NCBI GenBank assembly: GCA_913020235.1
Contig: CAJWBT010000124.1
Span: 1 to 6,999, forward strand
Origin: an uncultured Chloroflexota bacterium
Lineage (GTDB): Bacteria; Chloroflexota; Dehalococcoidia; UBA3495
Direction of reading: 5' to 3'
DNA: 6,999 nt
Every line of letters begins with the position of its first letter. Positions within the stretch are counted from its first letter, which is position 1. The notes under the pieces are model-generated. The model was not told the DNA's origin, searched no databases, and saw only the letters and a list, made by a program, of their open reading frames with translations. This document shows, piece by piece, positions 1 to 3,788 of the stretch. The position numbers and the translations under genes were made by a program.

Positions 1-533
1 AGGGTATCGGCGAGGACATCGACCTGATGTGCGACATCAACCAGCTATGGGACGTGCGCCAGGCCATCTCGATTGGAAGCAGGCTGGAGGAGTATCACCT
101 GTTCTGGCTGGAAGACGTGGTGGCCCACGACGATTTTCCGGGGCTGGCCCGGGTCGCCGATGCCCTGGCCACTCCGATCGCCGCCGGGGAGTACCACTAC
201 GGAATCATCCCGTTCCGCCACATGCTGGAGGCCCGGTCCATCGACATAGTGATGATCGACCTGCTGCGGGTTGGCGGCATTACCCAATGGCTGAAGGTAG
301 CTGGGATGGCCGAGGCCTTCAACCTGCCGGTGGTCAGCCACCTGATTCCCGAAATCCATGTCCAACTGGTGGCAGCCATACCCAACGGCCTGACGGTGGA
401 GTACATGCCGTGGTCCCTGCGGCTGTTCGAGGAGACCCCGGCCCTGGAGGATGGAAACCTCGTGGTGCCAAAGAAACCGGGCCTGGGCCTGAAGTTCAGT
501 CAAGACGCGATCAAACAGTATGAGGTGAATTAG
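1..533 (+). CDS. Enolase-superfamily enzyme, mandelate racemase subgroup (C-terminal part, 5' end outside window)
   Basis: The reading frame is open from base 3 and ends at TAG 531-533; the N-terminal cap domain and the KxK catalytic lysines lie upstream of the window. What remains is the metal-binding (beta/alpha) barrel. Counting from the Met at base 27, the Mg2+ ligands are Asp3 (MCDIN), Glu29 (WLED) and Glu55 (AAGE). They are followed by Asp78 (MIDLLRVGGIT), His105 (VVSHLIPEIHVQL) and Glu125 (VEYMPW). The gaps of 26, 26, 23, 27 and 20 residues equal those between Asp195, Glu221, Glu247, Asp270, His297 and Glu317 of mandelate racemase. The family abstracts the alpha-proton of a carboxylate; members racemise 2-hydroxy acids or dehydrate sugar acids. 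Dehydratase (talarate/galactarate-like) or racemase are the main options, and the substrate cannot be read from this part. The stop codon is followed directly by a heptamer repeat array. Confidence 0.9.
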   Translation, partial: GIGEDIDLMCDINQLWDVRQAISIGSRLEEYHLFWLEDVVAHDDFPGLARVADALATPIAAGEYHYGIIPFRHMLEARSIDIVMIDLLRVGGITQWLKVAGMAEAFNLPVVSHLIPEIHVQLVAAIPNGLTVEYMPWSLRLFEETPALEDGNLVVPKKPGLGLKFSQDAIKQYEVN

Positions 534-564
534 AGCAGTCAGCTATCAGCTATCAGCTATCAGC
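534..564 (+). repeat. Heptamer array A (AGCNNTC), abutting the upstream stop codon
   Basis: Four consecutive 7-base units (AGCAGTC, then AGCTATC three times) plus AGC start at the first base after the TAG of the dehydratase/racemase gene. The array reads in the same direction as that gene. It can pair with array B: the 16 bases 549-564 (or 542-557) are the exact reverse complement of 633-648. In RNA this could form a long hairpin with a loop of about 70 bases, so a role at the transcript 3' end is possible; no U-tract is visible. Confidence 0.85.
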
Positions 565-624
565 ACCCTACCCCCCCCTTGCAAGTGAACGGTCCATTCG
601 GAAGTGACCTGTGGGTTCCCGGCC

Positions 625-652
625 AGCTGACCGCTGATAGCTGATAGCCGAC
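625..652 (-). repeat. Heptamer array B, inverted partner of array A
   Basis: Read on the minus strand, this stretch contains GGCTATC, AGCTATC and AGCGGTC followed by AGCTGGC, the same AGCNNTC family as array A in opposite orientation. It lies 15 bases ahead of the Shine-Dalgarno of the NIPSNAP gene. The 60-base interior between A and B (565-624) holds a run of eight C (571-578) and the palindrome CTTGCAAG (578-585), and no convincing gene. Confidence 0.75.
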
Positions 653-681
653 CCCTCATTCTAGTATGGAGGCAGCACCGT

Positions 682-981
682 ATGGTTTCTCAGCTACGCA
701 TTTACACCATCAACCGGGGAATGATGGACTCCTGGCTCAAGCTGTTCGAGGAGAAGATCCGGCCCTTGCACGCCGAGCTTGGCATACCGGTGGAGCACAC
801 CTGGGTCAACGCCGCCCGGACCGAGTTCATCTGGGTGCGCCGCTTCAATAGCGCCGAGGAGATACCGGAGAAAGAGGCAGCCTGGTTCGCCTCGCCCGGG
901 CGCAAGGCCCTGGGCGACCTGCCCACCAGCCACATCGCCAAGATCGAGGTCCGGGTAGTCGAGGCGGTACCCGGCGCGTAA
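682..981 (+). CDS. NIPSNAP family protein
   Basis: A 99-residue protein that matches the short bacterial NIPSNAP family. It opens with the typical strand QLRIYTINRGMMDSWLKLFEEKIRPLHAELGI (shown as a pattern: Q-x-R-x-Y, then a helix ending in P-L-H). It continues with FIWVRRFNSAEEI and AAWFASPGRKAL and closes with a beta strand (IEVRVVEAV). The fold is a ferredoxin-like dimeric alpha-beta barrel and the full length is normal for the family. No catalytic residue or exact reaction is established for most bacterial members. The start is ATG 682 with GGAGG at 668-672, nine bases away. The gene follows the dehydratase/racemase gene by about 150 bases on the same strand, so a shared catabolic role is plausible. 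Array B in the spacer and a separate ribosome-binding site make tight coupling uncertain. It ends with TAA, five bases or so from array C. Confidence 0.85.
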   Translation: MVSQLRIYTINRGMMDSWLKLFEEKIRPLHAELGIPVEHTWVNAARTEFIWVRRFNSAEEIPEKEAAWFASPGRKALGDLPTSHIAKIEVRVVEAVPGA

Positions 982-985
982 GGGG

Positions 986-1010
986 AGCTGATAGCTGACC
1001 GCTGACGGCT
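986..1010 (-). repeat. Heptamer array C filling the gap between convergent genes
   Basis: On the minus strand the bases after the acetyltransferase TAG (1013-1011) read AGCCGTC, AGCGGTC, AGCTATC and AGCT. The first unit starts at the very next base after the stop. The whole spacer between the convergent NIPSNAP and acetyltransferase genes is only 29 bases, and this array occupies 25 of them. Any transcription terminator shared by the two genes would have to use this sequence. Confidence 0.85.
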
Positions 1011-1445
1011 CTACAGCTCCTTCCGCATCTCCACGTGGGGGATGTTGACCTCCAGAAAGGTCTCGCCGTGCTCCCGGTAGCCGCGGGCCGCGTAGAACCC
1101 TTTGACGTACTCCTGTGCGTGGAGCACGCTGAGGTTTGCGCCGTGGGCCCGGGCGGTCTCTTCCAGGAACTCCAGAATGCGCCCGCCGATTCCCCGCCGC
1201 CGCCAGGCAGCGTCCACGGCCATGCGGCCGATCTTGACACTGGTGGCACTCGTGGCCACGAGCCGCCCGGTGCCGACCACCTGTCCGTGGTGCAGGGCCA
1301 CCGCGTGGGTGGCGGTGGCATCGGCCTCGTCCAGCTCTTCCCCGGGCGCGATCGACTGCTCGCCCACGAAGACCTGGAAGCGCAGCGCGAAGGCCGACTC
1401 CAAATCCGCTTCCCTCTCCGTCAGCTTGATTACTACACCTTCCAT
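1011..1445 (-). CDS. GNAT family N-acetyltransferase, ElaA/YjcF-like
   Basis: A 144-residue protein with the features of the ElaA/YjcF branch of the GNAT superfamily, which transfers an acetyl group from acetyl-CoA to an unknown amine. Near the N terminus it has the branch signature LRFQVFVGEQ...GEELDEAD (residues 21-42). Motif A, which binds the CoA pyrophosphate, is KIGRMAVDAAWRRRGIGGRIL (spans 71-91, with the R/Q-x-x-G-x-G/A core RRRGIG at 82-87). Motif B is LSVLHAQEYVKGFYAARGY (105-123), and the C terminus carries the branch pattern FLEVNIPHVEM (130-140). The length is typical and the domain is complete. Start ATG is at 1445-1443 with AAGGA five bases upstream. It is convergent with the NIPSNAP gene and stands alone. 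The substrate cannot be inferred. Confidence 0.88.
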   Translation of the reverse strand: MEGVVIKLTEREADLESAFALRFQVFVGEQSIAPGEELDEADATATHAVALHHGQVVGTGRLVATSATSVKIGRMAVDAAWRRRGIGGRILEFLEETARAHGANLSVLHAQEYVKGFYAARGYREHGETFLEVNIPHVEMRKEL

Positions 1446-1769
1446 TTCATTCCTTGGTGTTACTCGTCGTTATTCTGGCGACCCGCGATCACCATTGGCA
1501 CAGGCCGCTCTTCCTGTCTCGTTGGTGAAAGTCTCGGCGAAAGCGGCCCGGCAAGTCTCAAGCTTCCTGGTGCCGGTTTCATCCGGCGATCACCTTTGAC
1601 GCCAAATTGCTCCACTCCTGGAGTCTTTGACATGAACGCGGAAATAACGGGGAGCGCGGAGAAACCGACCAGAACTGTTCATGGCTCTGCGTTCTCCACG
1701 TGCGCTGTCCCGGCTTTGTCGCGGACCCATTTGATAGCTATGCGCCCGCCGTGGGCCTGAGACACCTGC
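1446..1769. other. 324-base gap without a convincing gene
   Basis: This stretch separates the 5' end of the acetyltransferase gene from the 3' end of the membrane-protein gene and should hold the acetyltransferase promoter, but no clear -35/-10 pair was found. A 42-codon plus-strand reading frame runs from ATG 1632 to TGA 1758-1760 with TGGAG about eight bases ahead of it. Its translation (begins MNAEITGSAEKP) resembles nothing recognisable, so it is not called as a gene. A 9-base GCGATCACC occurs twice (1485-1493, 1586-1594), and a small hairpin GCCGG/CCGGC spans 1572-1587. No heptamer array is present. It may be a decayed gene. Confidence 0.4.
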
Positions 1770-2273
1770 TCAGATCAGGAATCTAGCGGACGCCATGGTC
1801 CCAACCGCGATGAGGGTGAAAACGGCGGTGGTGCGCCCCAACAGCCTGAGGAGTGCACCCTGCTTGGTCAGGGCGCCTATCTCTTCGGGAGTGGGCGGCC
1901 GGCCCTGAATGGTGGCGCCCATGCGGATCATCTTCTTACCCTGAAACGACGTTGTGATGCCTGAGGCAAACGCTATAGCCGTCGCCACGATACCGATGAT
2001 CATAGCCCGGCCCCAGCCGCTGTCGAAAAAGAAGTCCAGGTCCACCCAGAGCTTTTCCGTAAGGTACCCACCGCTTACAATCGTGATAGTGGCGCTGATG
2101 AGCATTACCGGGACCAGGATCGGCGTCAGGGCCGCCATGACCGGACCCTGAATCGTGGGCCCCAAAGCCCGAAGTCGAGGCTCCAGAATCACGGCCATGA
2201 ACATCGCGGACCCCGCCCAAAACACGCCGAACACGATGTGAAACAGCCTCGCCACGACAAACTCGGTCTCCAT
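1770..2273 (-). CDS. Four-helix integral membrane protein (CopD/DUF2269-like)
   Basis: A 167-residue protein with four predicted membrane helices at about residues 8-30, 46-69, 87-108 and 144-163. Helix 1 contains R-L-F-H-I-V-F-G-V-F-W-A-G-S followed by the cytoplasmic-type motif EPRLRALGP (31-39). That arrangement, a His in helix 1 with G-x-F-W-x-G, recalls the CopD/DUF2269 group of small membrane proteins, but the exact family was not confirmed. A 30-residue polar loop with GKKMIRMG and PPTPEEIGALTKQG joins helices 3 and 4. The frame is open upstream to 2345, but ATG 2273 is chosen because GAGGAG stands eight bases before it and the extra 24 residues look like non-coding translation. It ends with TGA and has no heptamer array after the stop. 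No substrate or partner can be assigned. Confidence 0.75.
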   Translation of the reverse strand: METEFVVARLFHIVFGVFWAGSAMFMAVILEPRLRALGPTIQGPVMAALTPILVPVMLISATITIVSGGYLTEKLWVDLDFFFDSGWGRAMIIGIVATAIAFASGITTSFQGKKMIRMGATIQGRPPTPEEIGALTKQGALLRLLGRTTAVFTLIAVGTMASARFLI

Positions 2274-2281
2274 AGCTGCAA

Positions 2282-2287
2282 CTCCTC
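2282..2287 (-). promoter_or_regulatory. Ribosome-binding site deciding the membrane-protein start
   Basis: On the minus strand GAGGAG lies eight bases upstream of ATG 2273-2271. The longer in-frame ATG at 2345 has no comparable site, so the shorter start is preferred. Confidence 0.7.
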
Positions 2288-2340
2288 TGGGATGGCTTTG
2301 GATTGAACGGTTCGAGCCTATGGTCGGCCCCATCTCGGAT

Positions 2341-2365
2341 GGCACGGACCGGGAACGGTCCGGCC
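2341..2365 (-). terminator. GC-rich hairpin downstream of the alcohol dehydrogenase gene
   Basis: CGGACCG (2345-2351) and CGGTCCG (2356-2362) are exact reverse complements around a 4-base loop. The stem extends to GGC/GCC (2341-2343 and 2363-2365) past one bulged base at 2344. On the minus strand it lies just after array D, about 40-60 bases past the dehydrogenase stop and upstream of the membrane-protein start. It could terminate dehydrogenase transcription or structure the leader of the next gene. There is no U-run, so an intrinsic terminator is not proven. Confidence 0.45.
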
Positions 2366-2368
2366 ACC

Positions 2369-2403
2369 AATAGCTGAAAGCTGACGGCTGACAGCTGAGT
2401 GCT
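2369..2403 (-). repeat. Heptamer array D, overlapping the alcohol dehydrogenase stop codon
   Basis: On the minus strand the units read AGCACTC, AGCTGTC, AGCCGTC, AGCTTTC and AGCTATT. The first two bases of the first unit are the AG of the dehydrogenase TAG stop (2404-2402), so the array grows directly out of the stop codon. This is the most degenerate of the six arrays; variation is almost confined to positions 4 and 5 of the unit. No inverted partner array lies nearby, but a GC-rich hairpin follows at 2341-2365. Confidence 0.8.
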
Positions 2404-3496
2404 AAGAAAACATTATCGCGCCCCGGCCCACCTCGCCCCGGTCCATGTCGCCATAGGCCTGGTTGATCTGGTCCAGGGTGTAGTGGCGGACCACCAAGTC
2501 GTCCAGGGGCAGCTTACCGGAAAGGTACAGGTCGACCATCTCGGGCATGTCCACTTGAGAGCGGGCGGAGCCGTAGTAGGTGCCCCGCAGCGTCTTCTCG
2601 TTGCGCACTAGGTCCACGGCGTTGATGGCGGCCTCGGCGCCCGCGGGGGCGATGCCCACCACCGTCACGGTGCCCCTCTTCGCGCTCATGTCGTAGGCGG
2701 CCTTGACGGTGTCGGCGGAGCCGAAGACCTCGAAAGTGTAGTCGGCGCCTTTTCCGCCGGTAAGCTCCTTCACTTGGGCCACCGGGTCCCGGTCGGAGGC
2801 GTTCACCGAGTGGGTGGCGCCGAACTTCATGGCGAACTCAAGCTGGCTCTCCCGGATGTCCACGGCGATGATCTTGGCGGCGTTGACCAGTTTCGCGCCC
2901 ATGATTACATTGAGGCCAACTCCGCCGCAGCCCACCACCGCCACGGTGCTGCCGGGCTTGACGTCGGCGGAGTACAGGGCGGCGCCGACCCCGGTGGGGA
3001 CGCAGCAGCCGATCATCGCGGCAATGTCCATGGGAATCGTTGCGGAAGTCGGCACGCAGCCGGTCTCGGGAAGCACCGCGGCTTCCGCGAAGCAGGCAAC
3101 CTTGCCCATATGGTGAATAGGCTGTTCTCCCTTGTGCAGGCGGCAGGTGCCGTCATACATAAAGGCGCCCGTGGACATGTGGGTGTCGCAAAGGTTGGCG
3201 TTGCCTTCCCGGCAGGACTTGCAATGGCCGCAGGCAGGCACGAAGGAAAAGATTACCTGCTGGCCCGGCCTGACCGAGGTGACCCCCGGCCCCACCTTTT
3301 CCACCGTACCGGCCCCTTCGTGGCCCAACACCACTGGCAGTGGAATCTTGGCGTCGCCATGCATGAAGTGGCGGTCGCTGCGGCAGATACCCGCCGCCCC
3401 GACTTTGACCATCACCTCCCCGGCCTTGGGGTCGTCCAGCTCCACATCCTCGATCACCAGGGGTTGACCTGCCTCGTAGAGGACAGCGGCTTTCAC
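2402..3496 (-). CDS. Zinc-dependent alcohol dehydrogenase (MDR superfamily)
   Basis: A 364-residue medium-chain dehydrogenase that oxidises an alcohol or reduces an aldehyde with NAD(H). Numbered from the GTG start, the catalytic zinc ligands are Cys38 (GICRSD), His59 and Glu60 (LGHEGAG), and Cys164 (GCCVPTG). The four structural-zinc cysteines are 89, 92, 95 and 103 (CGHCKSCREGNANLC). The Rossmann motif VGCGGVGLN (188-196) is followed by Asp213 at the end of the second strand, which favours NAD over NADP. Both zinc sites are intact, so it should be active; the substrate is unknown. The frame is open to an ATG at 3556, but GTG 3496 is chosen: AGGAGG sits seven bases upstream, homology begins there (VKAAVLYEAGQPL), and a TTGACA promoter overlaps the longer start. 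It is flanked by heptamer arrays on both sides and looks monocistronic. Confidence 0.92.
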   Translation of the reverse strand: MKAAVLYEAGQPLVIEDVELDDPKAGEVMVKVGAAGICRSDRHFMHGDAKIPLPVVLGHEGAGTVEKVGPGVTSVRPGQQVIFSFVPACGHCKSCREGNANLCDTHMSTGAFMYDGTCRLHKGEQPIHHMGKVACFAEAAVLPETGCVPTSATIPMDIAAMIGCCVPTGVGAALYSADVKPGSTVAVVGCGGVGLNVIMGAKLVNAAKIIAVDIRESQLEFAMKFGATHSVNASDRDPVAQVKELTGGKGADYTFEVFGSADTVKAAYDMSAKRGTVTVVGIAPAGAEAAINAVDLVRNEKTLRGTYYGSARSQVDMPEMVDLYLSGKLPLDDLVVRHYTLDQINQAYGDMDRGEVGRGAIMFS

Positions 3497-3503
3497 TTTA
3501 GTG

Positions 3504-3509
3504 CCTCCT
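3504..3509 (-). promoter_or_regulatory. Ribosome-binding site deciding the GTG start of the dehydrogenase
   Basis: A perfect AGGAGG on the minus strand lies seven bases before GTG 3496-3494. It fixes the start at GTG rather than at the in-frame ATG 60 bases further upstream. Confidence 0.8.
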
Positions 3510-3527
3510 ACTTGGAAATCGGGGCCT

Positions 3528-3556
3528 ATCATCTCTCCCAGGGGGAATTCTGTCAA
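3528..3556 (-). promoter_or_regulatory. Sigma-70-type promoter of the alcohol dehydrogenase gene
   Basis: On the minus strand a perfect TTGACA (3556-3551) is followed after exactly 17 bases by GATGAT (3533-3528), which matches four of six bases of the -10 consensus. Transcription would begin near 3521, giving a leader of about 25 bases that contains AGGAGG ahead of the GTG start. Array E lies 13 bases further upstream. The geometry is good, but this is a sequence match only. Confidence 0.6.
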
Positions 3557-3569
3557 TGTTTGGGCGTTC

Positions 3570-3597
3570 AGCGGTCAGCTATCAGCTTTCAGCTAAG
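3570..3597 (+). repeat. Heptamer array E, left end of an inverted-repeat element
   Basis: Units AGCGGTC, AGCTATC, AGCTTTC and AGCTAAG. The first 17 bases (3570-3586) are the exact reverse complement of 3772-3788 in array F. The similarity resumes inside: 3592-3607 matches the reverse complement of 3737-3752 at 14 of 16 positions. The array sits just upstream of the dehydrogenase promoter and is not next to a stop codon in its own reading direction. Confidence 0.8.
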
Positions 3598-3675
3598 TGC
3601 TTGGTTCACTAACTAACATTCAAATTCCCATCCGCCCATCCGGAAAACGGTTTGAGGGGAAGGGGGAGCATCTAG

Positions 3676-3762
3676 ATGAATCGTGGTATCAGCCGAAAGA
3701 CCTGGTCAGCTGGACAACAGCTACGAAAAACCTTGCGAACGAAGCACCTAGCCGATAGCTGA
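3676..3762 (+). CDS. Possible 28-residue basic small protein (very uncertain)
   Basis: ATG 3676 follows GGGGGAG (3662-3668) by seven bases, a good ribosome-binding geometry. The frame runs 28 codons to TGA 3760-3762, which lies inside heptamer array F. The product (begins MNRGISRKTWSAGQQLRK) has about nine Arg/Lys/His residues, no hydrophobic segment and no recognised family. It lies wholly within the inverted-repeat element and points toward the helicase 3' end. It could be chance in a repeat-derived sequence and is recorded because no other gene occupies this stretch. Confidence 0.15.
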   Translation: MNRGISRKTWSAGQQLRKTLRTKHLADS

Positions 3763-3788
3763 CCGCTGACCGCTGATAGCTGACCGCT
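3754..3788 (-). repeat. Heptamer array F, overlapping the helicase stop codon
   Basis: On the minus strand five consecutive units read AGCGGTC, AGCTATC, AGCGGTC, AGCGGTC and AGCTATC. The AG of the first unit is the last two bases of the helicase TAG stop (3789-3787). This is the longest and most regular array in the window, using only TA and GG as the variable dinucleotide. It is the right end of the inverted-repeat element with array E. Confidence 0.88.

Larger units (their letters stand above)
3570..3788. mobile_element. Possible MITE/REP-like element with terminal inverted repeats
   Basis: Arrays E and F delimit a 219-base segment with compound terminal inverted repeats: a perfect 17-base outer part and a 14/16 inner part containing GTGCTT. 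F holds two more heptamers than E. The interior (3608-3736) is AT-richer than its surroundings and encodes no transposase. The right end provides the AG of the helicase stop codon. No clear target-site duplication was seen, so insertion is unproven; a structured 3'-end RNA element is an equal alternative. Confidence 0.4.

Noticed and set aside
565..624. Intrinsic terminator in the interior of the A-B pair
   Set aside because: Only a C8 run and an 8-base palindrome are present; there is no GC stem followed by a T-tract.
534..652. CRISPR array
   Set aside because: Units are seven bases with no unique spacers between them, and no cas genes are present.
1476..1494. Imperfect Crp-like palindrome (TGGCGA-N7-TCACCA) upstream of the acetyltransferase gene
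   Set aside because: The spacing is seven rather than six and the half-sites deviate from TGTGA/TCACA; one imperfect match in a window is not enough to call an operator.
1572..1587. Hairpin GCCGG-N6-CCGGC as a terminator
   Set aside because: The stem is only five base pairs, no T-tract follows on either strand, and no gene ends nearby.
1035..1760. Long plus-strand reading frame opposite the acetyltransferase gene
   Set aside because: Its first two thirds are antisense to a clear GNAT domain, and the composition (Pro/Gly/Val-rich, no family pattern) is that of an antisense frame in GC-rich DNA.
3497..3556. N-terminal extension of the alcohol dehydrogenase to ATG 3556
   Set aside because: The ATG overlaps the -35 box, has no ribosome-binding site, and the extra 20 residues fall outside the conserved start of the family; GTG 3496 has AGGAGG.
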